In this document: positions 1 through 8,004 of the stretch, one piece after another
Position numbering within the stretch: the stretch's first letter is position 1
How the letters are laid out: the number at the start of each line of letters is the position of its first letter
Assembly (NCBI RefSeq): GCF_002995495.1
Contig: NZ_PVZV01000012.1
Location: 62,001 to 126,000, forward strand
Reading direction: 5' to 3'
From: Actinocorallia populi
GTDB taxonomy: Bacteria; Actinomycetota; Actinomycetes; Streptosporangiales; Streptosporangiaceae
DNA length: 64,000 bases
Notes under the pieces: generated by a model
What the model was told of the DNA's origin: nothing
The model's database searches: none
The model's input: the letters and a program-made list of their open reading frames with translations, nothing else
Translations under genes and position numbers: made by a program

Positions 1-213
1 ACCGGCGACATCATGACGATGATCGGGCTGATCGACGACCGGATGATGCGGACCCTGGCGGTCGTCGGGACACCGGCCGAGTGCGCGGCCGAGATCAGGA
101 GCCGGTTCGGCGACGTCGCCGAGCGGATCTGCGCCTACTTCCCCGGGTCGACACACCCGCCGGAGACGATCGCCGCTCTCGCGGCGGAACTCAGGACGAC
201 GGGATCCGGATGA
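1..213 (+). CDS. LLM-class F420/flavin-dependent oxidoreductase, C-terminal end
   Basis: The reading frame is open at the first base of the window and stops at 211-213, so only the last 70 residues are present. They show the usual end of luciferase-like (LLM) oxidoreductases: a helix followed by the turn LAVVGTPAECAAEIRSRF, then a short strand-helix tail ending AALAAELR. In this family the barrel binds F420 or FMN and carries out hydride-transfer redox reactions in the cytoplasm. The active-site half lies outside the window, so the substrate cannot be judged. The tail overlaps the end of the convergent TetR gene by 23 nt. Confidence 0.75.
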   Translation, partial: TGDIMTMIGLIDDRMMRTLAVVGTPAECAAEIRSRFGDVAERICAYFPGSTHPPETIAALAAELRTTGSG

Positions 214-889
214 GCGCGAGCCCGCACTCGGTCTTCGAGCGCGGGCTCCGCACGGCGGTGGACGGTCTGGTCCTGCTCCCCGGCCGTAAGGGGCGGGGCG
301 TCTCGCGGTTCGCGGGCCGCACGCCGTAGAGGAGGATGCGGACCGTCCTGTCGATCCAGTCCGGGGTGAGGCCGTCGGGTCCTCTGGTCAGGATGGCGGC
401 CAGGGCGGAGCCGATGACCATCTCCAGCATCACGAGCGCGTCGACCTCGGCGTCGAGCTCCCCGCTTTCGACGGCCGCGGCGAGGTTGTCGTCGAGCCCG
501 CGCCACCCCTGGGCGGAGAACCGTTCGAGGAGGCGCCGGTGGATGACCGGATCGGTCGCGGCCTCGGCGATCAGGCCGGGTACGGAGATGCGGGCCAGGG
601 GCGTGGTCAGGAGCTCCGCGGTCCGTCGCACCAGCTCGCGCAGGTCTTCGGCGAAGGAGCCCGTCTGGGGCGCGCCGACGGTGACGCTGTCGCGGAAGGT
701 CGCCTCGTGGACGAGGTGGGCCTTGCTGGGCCAGCGCCGGTAGACCGCGGGCCGGGACGTGCCGGCGCGGTCGGCGATGGCGGCCACGGTCACCTCGGCG
801 TAGCCGACCTCTTTCAGCAGCTCGGCGGCTGCGGTCAGGACGGCGTCGTCGATGCGGGCGTTACGAGGTCTTCCAAGGGGGTTGTTCAT
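191..889 (-). CDS. TetR/AcrR family transcriptional regulator
   Basis: A 232-residue repressor with an N-terminal helix-turn-helix (about residues 10-55, including VAAIADRAGTSRPAVYRRW) and a helical C-terminal ligand and dimer domain. The ATG at 889 was chosen because MNNPLGRPRNARIDD is a typical TetR opening; the same frame stays open far upstream only as an antisense shadow of the divergent gene. It is transcribed away from the PEP-synthase-like gene at 917 with a 27-bp gap, so it probably represses itself and that gene. The Arg- and Ser-rich last 35 residues look like poorly conserved tail. The effector is unknown. Confidence 0.85.
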   Translation of the reverse strand: MNNPLGRPRNARIDDAVLTAAAELLKEVGYAEVTVAAIADRAGTSRPAVYRRWPSKAHLVHEATFRDSVTVGAPQTGSFAEDLRELVRRTAELLTTPLARISVPGLIAEAATDPVIHRRLLERFSAQGWRGLDDNLAAAVESGELDAEVDALVMLEMVIGSALAAILTRGPDGLTPDWIDRTVRILLYGVRPANRETPRPLRPGSRTRPSTAVRSPRSKTECGLALIRIPSS

Positions 890-916
890 TTCCGAGCACA
901 GTGTAACGTAGCTGCC

Positions 917-3325
917 GTGAAGCAGCCTCGGAGCGAGCTCGTCGAGTTGTCGGACGTCATCGATGCGAGGTATGGCGGCAAGGCCCTGGGCCTCGCGAAG
1001 CTCGCCGCCGCCGGTTTCCCGGTGCCCGCCGCGTTCGTCATCGCGAACGCCGACGCCATGGAACTCCCCGCCGAACTCGAAGACCGCTACACCCGGATGT
1101 CCGTCTCGCAGAAGGCGGTCGCGGTGCGTTCCTCGGCCGCGGGCGAGGACGGCGCCGTGAGTTCCTTCGCCGGCCAGTACGAGTCGGTCTTGGGGGTGAC
1201 CGAATACGACCACCTCCTCGCCGCGATCCGGCATTGTGCGGCCTCCGCGTCCTCCGACCGCGCGACCGCCTACCGGTCGGACGCCGGGATCTCCGGCGCC
1301 ATGCATCTCGTGGTCCAGGAGATGGTCGACGCGCGCGCCGCAGGCGTCGTGTTCACCGCGGACCCGGCGAGCGGCCGGCGCGACCTCTGCGTGGTCGACG
1401 CGGTTCCCGGCCTCGGCGAGTCGCTGGTCGACGGCTCCGCGAGCTCGGACCACTACGAGGTCGACCCCACCGGACGGATCACGAACCGCCAGACCACGGA
1501 GAGTCCGGCGCTCACCGACGACGAGGTCACGGCCGTCGCGGCCGGAGCCCGGCGCGCGGAGGCGCTGTGGGGAACGCCCCTGGACCTCGAATGGGCGATC
1601 GACCAGGCCGGTGGGATCCGCTGGCTCCAGGCGCGGCCGATCACCACCCTGCCCGGGGACCTGAACGAGATGGACAGCGCTGTCGCGGGCGAGGACCACG
1701 TCTACACCCGGTGCAACATCGGCGAGATGATGCCCGGCGCCTTCTGCCCGCTCACGGCGTCCGTCAGTGGGCAGGCGATCGAGTACGCGATGCAGATGGT
1801 CCAGGTCGCCGGCGGGTTCCAGGACTCCTACCGCGCGGACCGCTGGCTGCAGCTCGGCTACTTCTCCGGCCACCTGTTCCTCAACATGACCGAGGGCACG
1901 GCCCTGAGCGCGGGGATCCTGGGCAACTCGCTCGAGCAGTACTCGTTGTCGATCGCGGGCAGGATCGTCCCCGAGCTGGTGCCCAAGCCGCCGAAGCCGT
2001 TCGCCCGCCGCCTGGTCAACACCGTCCGGCTGACCACGTTCGCGCTCTCGGCGGGCCGGGCGATCCGGCGCCTGGACCGCGACCTGGCCCGCTTCACCGC
2101 GCCGTCCGCGACGGAGCCGTCGGCCCTGCTCGCCGAGCTCGACGCGGCGATCACGCTCTACAACGAGGCCACGCTCACCCACGTCCGGTCCTCTTCGCGC
2201 TCCGCCGTCGCCGCGAACATGCTCGAGCAGACGGTCACGCGCGAAGCGGTCCGCGCGGGCCGCAGCGAGGACGAAGGCCGCTCTCAGGCCGCCGCGCTGA
2301 TGGCCGGTGCCACCAACGTCGAGAGCGCCGTCATGCTGGAGCACCTGGACGACGTCGTAGGACGGCTGGCCGCTGACAAGGCGGAAGCCGAGGCGTTCCT
2401 CGATCCGGACCCCGCCGAGGCCGTGACCCGGCTGGTCGCGGGCGGCGGTCCGACCAGCCGTACGTTCAACGAGTTCCTGCGGCGCCACGGCCACCGGGGC
2501 TACCGGGAGCTGTGCGTGCGCGACCCGTCCTGGGCGGACGATCCCGAAGGCCTCGGCACGATCATGCAGGCCATGCTCCGTGCCCGCCTTCTCGCCGGAG
2601 GCGCCACCCGACCTGCCCACGCGGCGCCGCAGGAGGACGTCTCCCCGGTGGCGCGGGTGATGGCCCGCCTGGCGCGGGCGGGGGCACGCGGACGTGAGGC
2701 GACGAAGTCCCGGATGGTCCTGGTCGCCCACCGGCTCAGCCACGGCTACCGCCTGCTGGGGGAGCGGCTGGCCGCGACGGGACGGCTGCCCGACGCCGAC
2801 CTGGTGTTCTTCTTCGACCGGTCGGAACTGCCGGAGCTCGTGGGCGCCGACGACGTCGGGGACCTGGTCGACCGCGCCCGGGCGCGCCGAGCGGCGCTCG
2901 CGTTCCAGGCCCGGCTCGAGTTCCCCGACGTCTCCGTCGGCAAGCCCGTCCCGATCCGGCCGCGTCCTGCCCAGGAGACCGAGGACGGCGTGATCGTCGG
3001 ACGTCCCGCGTGCGGCGGCGTCGTCGAGGGAACCGTCCGCGTCGCGACCACGATCGCGCAGGCCCGGGAACTGCGACCCGGAGAGGTCCTGGTCGCGCCC
3101 GTGACGGACGTCGGCTGGACGCCGTACTTCACCCTGATCGCCGCGCTCGTCACCGACATCGGCAGCTCGGTCTCCCACGGCGCCGTCGTCGCCCGCGAGT
3201 ACGGCCTGCCCTGCGTGGTCAACACCCAGGGCGCCACCCGCGTGCTCCGCACCGGAGACCGGGTCCGGGTCGACGGCGACCGCGGCACCGTGACCCTGCT
3301 GGACCATTCCCCCACCCCCGCGTAA
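917..3325 (+). CDS. PEP/pyruvate-binding phosphotransferase, PEP synthase / rifampin phosphotransferase-like
   Basis: This 802-residue protein has the three-part layout of PEP synthase and rifampin phosphotransferase. The N-terminal ATP-binding domain (about 1-270) carries GGKALGLAKLAAAGFPVPAA, RSSAAGEDGAVSSFAGQYES and a later WLQARPIT. A variable middle domain spans about 290-690. The C-terminal phospho-histidine domain (about 700-802) carries SVSHGAVVAREYGLPCVV, whose His is the phosphate carrier in the family. The GTG at 917 is chosen because it directly precedes the first conserved segment. The middle domain decides the substrate and I do not recognise it, so rifampin phosphotransferase activity is only a possibility. 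The next gene starts 20 nt downstream, so they are probably co-transcribed. Confidence 0.8.
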   Translation: MKQPRSELVELSDVIDARYGGKALGLAKLAAAGFPVPAAFVIANADAMELPAELEDRYTRMSVSQKAVAVRSSAAGEDGAVSSFAGQYESVLGVTEYDHLLAAIRHCAASASSDRATAYRSDAGISGAMHLVVQEMVDARAAGVVFTADPASGRRDLCVVDAVPGLGESLVDGSASSDHYEVDPTGRITNRQTTESPALTDDEVTAVAAGARRAEALWGTPLDLEWAIDQAGGIRWLQARPITTLPGDLNEMDSAVAGEDHVYTRCNIGEMMPGAFCPLTASVSGQAIEYAMQMVQVAGGFQDSYRADRWLQLGYFSGHLFLNMTEGTALSAGILGNSLEQYSLSIAGRIVPELVPKPPKPFARRLVNTVRLTTFALSAGRAIRRLDRDLARFTAPSATEPSALLAELDAAITLYNEATLTHVRSSSRSAVAANMLEQTVTREAVRAGRSEDEGRSQAAALMAGATNVESAVMLEHLDDVVGRLAADKAEAEAFLDPDPAEAVTRLVAGGGPTSRTFNEFLRRHGHRGYRELCVRDPSWADDPEGLGTIMQAMLRARLLAGGATRPAHAAPQEDVSPVARVMARLARAGARGREATKSRMVLVAHRLSHGYRLLGERLAATGRLPDADLVFFFDRSELPELVGADDVGDLVDRARARRAALAFQARLEFPDVSVGKPVPIRPRPAQETEDGVIVGRPACGGVVEGTVRVATTIAQARELRPGEVLVAPVTDVGWTPYFTLIAALVTDIGSSVSHGAVVAREYGLPCVVNTQGATRVLRTGDRVRVDGDRGTVTLLDHSPTPA

Positions 3326-3345
3326 AGCGACCCGGAGGTCTCACC

Positions 3346-4479
3346 GTGCCCGAGGTACCTGGCGTCTTCCCGCTCGACGAGTACCCGATCCACCAGATCC
3401 CCGCTCCCATCGAATGGGTCGGCAGCAGCGACCGGAACTTCTACGACCGGTCCTACTGGAACGCCCACGACCGCACCGGCGACATCATGCTGATCACCGG
3501 GATCGGCTACTACCCGAACCTCGGCACCAAGGACGCGTTCCTGCTCGTCCGGCGCGGTGACGAGCAGACGGCGCTGCACTTCGGCGACAGGCTCGACGGC
3601 GACCGGCTCAACCAGCACTGCGGCAACTACCGGATCGAGGTCATCGAGCCGCTCAAGACGTCACGGCTGATCGTCGAGGAGACCGAGGGCATCTCGCTCG
3701 ACATCACCTGGCGCGGCCTCTTCCCCGCGATCCCCGAGCAGCGCCACATCATGCGCACCGGCGGCCATCGCGCGACGCTCGACGCCCAGCGCTTCGCCCA
3801 GGTCGGCTCCTGGGAGGGCAGCCTGACCATCGACGGCCAGGAGTACGACATCACCCCGGACATCTGGCGCGGCACCCGCGACCGCTCCTGGGGCATCCGG
3901 CCGGTCGGCGAGAGCGAGCCCGCGGGCGCTCCCGGGCAGCCGCCGTTCGAGGGAATGTGGTGGCTCTACGTCCCCATCGCCTTCGACGACTTCGCGATGA
4001 TCGTCATCATCCAGGAGGAGCCCGACGGGCACCGCATCCTCAACGACTGCCACCGCGTCTGGCCGGACGGGCGAACCGAGCAGCTCGGCTGGCCGCTCAT
4101 CACCACGAACTACCGGCCCGGCACCCGCACGCCCCTGACGGGCACCATGAGCTTTCGCACCCCCGACGGAACCGACGTCCTCGTCGAACTCGCATCGCTC
4201 CTTCCCCTGGCCATCCACGTCGGCGGCGGATACGGCGGCGACTCCGACTGGGCGCACGGCCAGTGGAGGGGCGAAGGATGGAGCGAACGCGTCACCTACG
4301 ACATGACCGACCCGCAGATCATCGGACGCGTCCCCTTCGGCCTGACCGACAGCGTCGGCCGAGCGGTCTGGCGCGAAGGGGACAAGCCGCCGCTCGAAGG
4401 CTGGGGCCTGTACGAACACGGCGTCATCGGCGTCCACCGGCCCTCCGGATTCCACGACTGGCTCACCAACGCCCCGTGA
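3346..4479 (+). CDS. Conserved hypothetical protein, possible lipocalin-like (CrtC/AttH-type) fold
   Basis: A 377-residue soluble protein with no signal peptide or membrane segment. The GTG start at 3346 is set by GGAGGT at 3334-3339. The sequence alternates short beta-rich segments with many Trp, Tyr and Gly (YYPNLGTKDAFLLVRR, WRGTRDRSWGIRP, MWWLYVPIAFDDF). This resembles the paired beta-barrels of hydroxyneurosporene-hydratase/AttH-like proteins, but the resemblance is by general feel and not by a catalytic motif. It follows the PEP-synthase-like gene closely, and the pair plus an LLM oxidoreductase suggests catabolism of a hydrophobic compound. Function unknown. Confidence 0.6.
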   Translation: MPEVPGVFPLDEYPIHQIPAPIEWVGSSDRNFYDRSYWNAHDRTGDIMLITGIGYYPNLGTKDAFLLVRRGDEQTALHFGDRLDGDRLNQHCGNYRIEVIEPLKTSRLIVEETEGISLDITWRGLFPAIPEQRHIMRTGGHRATLDAQRFAQVGSWEGSLTIDGQEYDITPDIWRGTRDRSWGIRPVGESEPAGAPGQPPFEGMWWLYVPIAFDDFAMIVIIQEEPDGHRILNDCHRVWPDGRTEQLGWPLITTNYRPGTRTPLTGTMSFRTPDGTDVLVELASLLPLAIHVGGGYGGDSDWAHGQWRGEGWSERVTYDMTDPQIIGRVPFGLTDSVGRAVWREGDKPPLEGWGLYEHGVIGVHRPSGFHDWLTNAP

Positions 4480-4611
4480 ACCGGCGCCGGGTCGCGGACT
4501 CCACCCGCGTGATGACCCGGACGGAAGCGGGAGGGTGTGCGGGCACCGCGCGTGCTGTGCGGTGCCCGTCAGGCGGTTCGCGGGTCGGGGGAGGCTCGGG
4601 CTGTTTCGGGA

Positions 4612-6018
4612 TCAGGAGCGGCCGGGGGTCAGCGCGGCCGCGGCCGCCGCGGCGACGGCCGCTGCGGCAGCGGCCAGGAGGAAGCCGTCGGTGAATCCGG
4701 TCAGGGTGCGGCCGGCGATGGCGGCGGCGGCGACGCTCGAGATGACGGCGGCGCCGAGGGAGGCGCCGAGTTCGTGGAAGGTGCTGACGATCCCGGAGGC
4801 GATGCCGGATTCGTGCGGGGCGACCCGGCCCAGCGCCGTGGCCGAGGCGACCACGAACAGCGCTCCGGCCCCCGCTCCCGCGACCGCCATCCCGGCCACG
4901 ACCGTCACCGGGCCGAGCGACAGCACCGGCACGGCCATCCCGACCGCTGCGACGAGCAGGCCGGCCACGGCCATGCGGCGTGCTCCGGCGGCGCCCAGGG
5001 CCCGGCCGGTGAGGTCGGCTCCGGCCATCGTCGCCAGGGCGACGGGCAGGAACAGCAGGCCGGTGTGCAGGGCGCCGTAGCCGCGGGCGTGCTGGAAGTA
5101 GAAGGTGCCGAGGAAGAACGCCGCGATGCTCAAGGCGGTGGCCATCAGGATGAGGAACGCACCCGCGGCCACGGGGCGGCGGACCAGCATCGCCACGTCC
5201 ATCAGCGGCGAGCGCGCCTTCTTCTGCCAGAGCGCGAACACCGCGTAGCCGGCGGCGGCCGCCAGCAGGAGCAGGCCGGTGGCGGCGGCGAGCCAGCCGT
5301 GGTCTCCGGCGCGGATCAGCGCGAAGATCAGTGTGCCGGAGGAGGCGGTGACCAGCAGCGCGCCGAGCACGTCCAGCCGGGGACGCGGACCGGCCGCGCC
5401 GGTGCGCGGCAGCATCCTCGCCAGCGCCACCGCGATCACCAGCCCGATGGGCACGTTGACGTAGAAGACCCACGGCCAGCCCGGACCCGCGGTGATCAGC
5501 CCGCCCAGCAGGACGCCCAGAGCCGCGCCGCCGCCGCCGAGCGCCGACCACACTCCCAGTGCCCGGTTGCGCTCCTCGCCGTCGAACAGGCCCACCACCA
5601 GCGACAGGGCCGCCGGGGACAGCAGCGCCGCGCCCACGCCCTGGGCGACGCGCCCGCCCAGCAGCATCTCGGCGGAGCCGGCCGCTCCGGTCGCCAGTGA
5701 GCCCGCGACGAAGACCGCCAGTCCCGCGACCACCACCGGCTTGGCCCCGACCAGGTCGGCGATCCTCCCGCCCAGCAGCATCAGGCCGCCGAAGGCCAGG
5801 GTGTAGGCGGTGACCGTCCAGGCCACGGCCTGGCGGCCCAGCCCCAGGTCGACCTCGATGTGCGGCAGCGCGATGGCCACGACGGTGACGTCGAGGATCA
5901 GCATCAGCTGGGCCACCCCGAGGAAGCCCAGGAGACGCCACCGCAGCGGATGCGCCGCGTCCTGCGGCGCGGCGGAGGCCTGATCTCCACGTGCGGGCGG
6001 ATCGGACTGTCGGGTCAT
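4612..6018 (-). CDS. MFS multidrug exporter, DHA2 (EmrB/QacA) family
   Basis: A 468-residue integral membrane protein with about 14 hydrophobic segments. It contains the DHA2 signature LDVTVVAIALPHIEVDLG in the first helix, GRIADLVGAKPVVVAG (motif A) and WPWVFYVNVPIGL in the middle. These transporters export lipophilic drugs using the proton gradient. The ATG at 6018 is preceded by GGGAGG with good spacing. The last residues are an unusual run of Ala-rich helix. It is divergent from the TetR gene at 6112, and two operator copies lie between them, so efflux is probably derepressed when that regulator binds the drug. Confidence 0.9.
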   Translation of the reverse strand: MTRQSDPPARGDQASAAPQDAAHPLRWRLLGFLGVAQLMLILDVTVVAIALPHIEVDLGLGRQAVAWTVTAYTLAFGGLMLLGGRIADLVGAKPVVVAGLAVFVAGSLATGAAGSAEMLLGGRVAQGVGAALLSPAALSLVVGLFDGEERNRALGVWSALGGGGAALGVLLGGLITAGPGWPWVFYVNVPIGLVIAVALARMLPRTGAAGPRPRLDVLGALLVTASSGTLIFALIRAGDHGWLAAATGLLLLAAAAGYAVFALWQKKARSPLMDVAMLVRRPVAAGAFLILMATALSIAAFFLGTFYFQHARGYGALHTGLLFLPVALATMAGADLTGRALGAAGARRMAVAGLLVAAVGMAVPVLSLGPVTVVAGMAVAGAGAGALFVVASATALGRVAPHESGIASGIVSTFHELGASLGAAVISSVAAAAIAGRTLTGFTDGFLLAAAAAAVAAAAAAALTPGRS

Positions 6019-6034
6019 GGCGAACGCCTCCCTT

Positions 6035-6100
6035 AACTCGTACTCATGCATACGACTTTGCGGTTGCGGGGAGAGTAACACGTACTTCCTCATACGAGTT
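6035..6100. promoter_or_regulatory. Two tandem 24-bp TetR operators between MFS and TetR genes
   Basis: Positions 6035-6058 read AACTCGTA-N8-TACGACTT and 6077-6100 read AACACGTA-N8-TACGAGTT. Both are imperfect inverted repeats with the same 8-nt centre length, and they start exactly 42 bp apart (four helical turns). The second copy abuts a TAGGGT -10-like box at 6100-6105, six bases before the TetR ATG. Binding by the TetR protein encoded at 6112 is inference from position and symmetry. Confidence 0.75.
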
Positions 6101-6111
6101 AGGGTGTGGGC

Positions 6112-6714
6112 ATGCCGACCGCCGACCGTCCCCGCCGCCGCGCAGACGCCGAACGCAGCATCGCCCGCATCGTCACCGCGGCACGCGCATGCCTGAGCAG
6201 TGACCCGAACGCCGGTCTCGACGACATCGCCAAGGCCGCCGGGGTGGGCCGGATGACGCTCTACGGCCATTTCGGCAACCGCGCCGCCCTGGTCGAGGCC
6301 GCCCTGGCCGACGCACTGCGCGCCGGGGAGGAGGCGCTGGCGGCCGTCGACCTCACCGGAGACGCGCGACAGGCCCTGATGCGTCTGCTGCACTCCAGCT
6401 GGTCGCTGGTGGCGGAGTCGGCGGTGCTGCTGGCCGCGGCCCGGGAGGCGCTTCCCGCCGAGCGCATCCTCGAACTGCACGCCGCCCCCGCCCAGCGGGT
6501 CGAGGACCTCATCCGCCGCGGCCAGGACCAGGGCGTCTTCCGCACCGACCTGCCGATGGCATGGCTGGTCAGCGTCGTGCACTACGTCCTGAAAGGCGCC
6601 GCGGAGGAGAACCGCGCCCAACGCCTGGGAACCGAGGATGCCGCCGGCATCGTCACCGCGACGGCACTGTCCATCCTCGCCCCTCCGCCTCCGGATCCCC
6701 AACGGCCGCGGTGA
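6112..6714 (+). CDS. TetR/AcrR family transcriptional regulator
   Basis: A 200-residue regulator with an N-terminal HTH (about residues 20-62; IAKAAGVGRMTLYGHFGNRAAL) and a helical ligand domain. I place the start at ATG 6112 rather than the in-frame GTG at 6106. There is no ribosome-binding site, and a TAGGGT box ends six bases before 6112, as in a leaderless transcript. It is divergent from the DHA2 exporter and sits beside two matching operators, so it is most likely the local repressor of that pump and of itself. The inducer is not visible in the sequence. Confidence 0.88.
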   Translation: MPTADRPRRRADAERSIARIVTAARACLSSDPNAGLDDIAKAAGVGRMTLYGHFGNRAALVEAALADALRAGEEALAAVDLTGDARQALMRLLHSSWSLVAESAVLLAAAREALPAERILELHAAPAQRVEDLIRRGQDQGVFRTDLPMAWLVSVVHYVLKGAAEENRAQRLGTEDAAGIVTATALSILAPPPPDPQRPR

Positions 6715-6848
6715 CGCTCACGCCGTAGCGGCTGCCGATGCACGCGATAAGGGCTCCTTGCCGGTACGCGACCGCACATCATGACAGCGGCCGCGCTACT
6801 ACGACAGCCGGCCCGCTACGGCTCGCTGCCCGGCCTGCGCCGGTGAGG

Positions 6849-7403
6849 TCAGCAGCCGCACGGGCCGTTGCACGGCCCCATGCCCACCACCCTTCCGCCG
6901 GCATCGCGCAGGGTCGGGCAGCATGCCTCGACCAGGGCGCGCAAGGCGGCGCGGCCGCGCTGCACGCGCGACTTCATGCCCGAGACCGACATCCCGCTGT
7001 GCTGGGCGGCGGTGTTCTGGGCGAGGCCGCCCATGTCGACGGTGCGCAGGGCTTCACGCTGGCCTTCGGGAAGGCGTTCCAGCATTCCCGCGGTGCAGCG
7101 GGCCGCCCGCTCCACCTCCGGGCTCGTCCCGCCGGAGGACGGCGCCTGCGGCGACTGGGCCTCGGGAAGGTCGGCGACGGTGGTCTCGCGGCGGCGCGAG
7201 GTACGGCGGTAGTGGTCGGCCAGCACGCTGCGGGCGACGGTGAACAGCCAGGCGGCCCCCGCTTCGGCGGGCGGGGTGCGCACCGCGCGCAGGAACACCT
7301 CCTGCAGCAGGTCCTCGGCGTCCTGCGGGCAGGCGGTGCGGCGGGCCAGGAAGCGGCGCAGGTCGGCGGCGTGAGCGCGCCAGAGCAGTTCGGCAGGAGT
7401 CAT
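6849..7403 (-). CDS. sigZ: ECF-type sigma factor, SigZ-like, with Cys-rich C-terminal tail
   Basis: A 184-residue sigma factor. Region 2 (about 10-75) includes DAEDLLQEVFLRAVR and AWLFTVARSVLADHYRR. Region 4 (about 105-160) includes LPEGQREALRTVDMGGLAQNTAAQHSGMSVSGMKSRVQRGRAAL. SigZ-type factors usually sit in arsenic clusters. The notable part is the end: after region 4 come two Cys (EACCPT) and the last residues GPCNGPCGC, giving five cysteines in the final 25 residues. There is no anti-sigma gene beside it. I infer that the Cys tail may sense As(III) or Sb(III). It is divergent from the Cys-rich peptide gene at 7474. Confidence 0.85.
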   Translation of the reverse strand: MTPAELLWRAHAADLRRFLARRTACPQDAEDLLQEVFLRAVRTPPAEAGAAWLFTVARSVLADHYRRTSRRRETTVADLPEAQSPQAPSSGGTSPEVERAARCTAGMLERLPEGQREALRTVDMGGLAQNTAAQHSGMSVSGMKSRVQRGRAALRALVEACCPTLRDAGGRVVGMGPCNGPCGC

Positions 7404-7473
7404 GGTGCGTCCTTTTCCGTGGTGGTGCGTCTGTGGGAATGCCAGTTCACCCGCGACCTCCAAGGAGGAACTC

Positions 7474-7647
7474 ATGACCACTCCCGTTTCCGAACCCCGG
7501 CCGGCCGCCGCTCAGGCCGCAACCACCTGCTGTGAGCCCGGCGAGCTCGCGACCTGCTGCCAGGACTCGGCCAAGTCCGACTGCTGCGGCGCCGCTTCGG
7601 CCTCCGAGGCCGTGCAGGCCGCTCCGTCGTCCTGCGGCTGCCGGTAG
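7474..7647 (+). CDS. Small Cys-rich protein with three CC pairs
   Basis: A 57-residue protein whose ATG follows AAGGAGG with ideal spacing, so it is very probably translated. It has eight cysteines: CC at 19-20, 28-29 and 37-38, plus C-G-C near the end (SSCGCR). There is no membrane segment and no signal peptide. Vicinal cysteine pairs are classic ligands for As(III) and soft metals, and the flanking genes (SigZ-like factor, ArsO-like flavoprotein, ArsN1) support a role in trapping or delivering arsenical. The gene is followed by its own terminator hairpin. Function is inferred, not known to me. Confidence 0.75.
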   Translation: MTTPVSEPRPAAAQAATTCCEPGELATCCQDSAKSDCCGAASASEAVQAAPSSCGCR

Positions 7648-7654
7648 CAGCATC

Positions 7655-7687
7655 CGGGGGTGTGGGCGCGTGGTGCTCACACCCCCG
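7655..7687 (+). terminator. Hairpin terminator after the Cys-rich peptide
   Basis: CGGGGGTGTG at 7655-7664 pairs perfectly with CACACCCCCG at 7678-7687, with a 13-nt loop. It starts seven bases after the stop codon of the 57-residue protein, and no U-tract follows, as is common in actinomycetes. Confidence 0.7.
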
Positions 7688-7751
7688 CGAGCTGCTGGAC
7701 CGGCGGTGCGCAGCAGACGAGAACCGCTTCTTGTTTAGACACACCTCTAAT

Positions 7752-7770
7752 TTGACATACATCGATTCAA
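7752..7770 (+). promoter_or_regulatory. Promoter/operator region of the arsenic-type operon
   Basis: TTGACATACATCGATTCAA contains a consensus -35 (TTGACA) and an imperfect dyad (TTGA...TCAA around ATCGAT) in an unusually A+T-rich island between the terminator at 7687 and the small gene at 7819. ATCGAT-centred dyads are typical of ArsR-family sites. No ArsR gene is in the window, so the regulator would act from elsewhere. I see no good -10 box at the expected place. Confidence 0.4.
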
Positions 7771-7818
7771 AGGTTCAAGCTGGATCTGATTCGACAAGTT
7801 TCTAATCAGGAGCGTGGG

Positions 7819-7968
7819 ATGAGAACGCTGATCAACCGCCTGTTCCGGCGCCGGGTCGCCGCCGAGTACTGCGAGTCCTGTGCGAACGTGTGCGACAGCG
7901 CCTGCCGCGCCGCCGCCGTGCGCGAACGCGCCCGCAGCGTGCCCCTCACGTTCGGCCCCCGCTTCTGA
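7819..7968 (+). CDS. Small Cys-rich protein (49 residues)
   Basis: This 49-codon frame runs from ATG 7819 to TGA 7966-7968. The start is preceded by AGGAGCG at 7808-7814. The first half is basic (MRTLINRLFRRR). The second carries the cluster EYCESCANVCDSACR, that is C-x2-C-x3-C-x3-C, and it ends LTFGPRF. It resembles a compact metal-binding or zinc-ribbon-like knuckle. It is the first gene of the ArsO/MFS/ArsN1 run, 36 nt before ArsO. A metalloid-binding role is inferred from cysteine content and position only. Confidence 0.65.
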   Translation: MRTLINRLFRRRVAAEYCESCANVCDSACRAAAVRERARSVPLTFGPRF

Positions 7969-8004
7969 GACCCGTTCACCCTTCGCGCCTCCAAGGAGAT
8001 CATG

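Noticed and set aside
191-3307. 1038-codon open frame on the minus strand
   Set aside because: Beyond the TetR part (191-889) it is the antisense shadow of the PEP-synthase-like gene; Gly/Arg/Asp-rich with no fold. High-GC codon bias keeps the opposite frame open.
917-3325. Calling the enzyme a true rifampin phosphotransferase
   Set aside because: Only the general three-domain layout and phospho-His motif are shared; the middle, substrate-binding domain was not recognisable.
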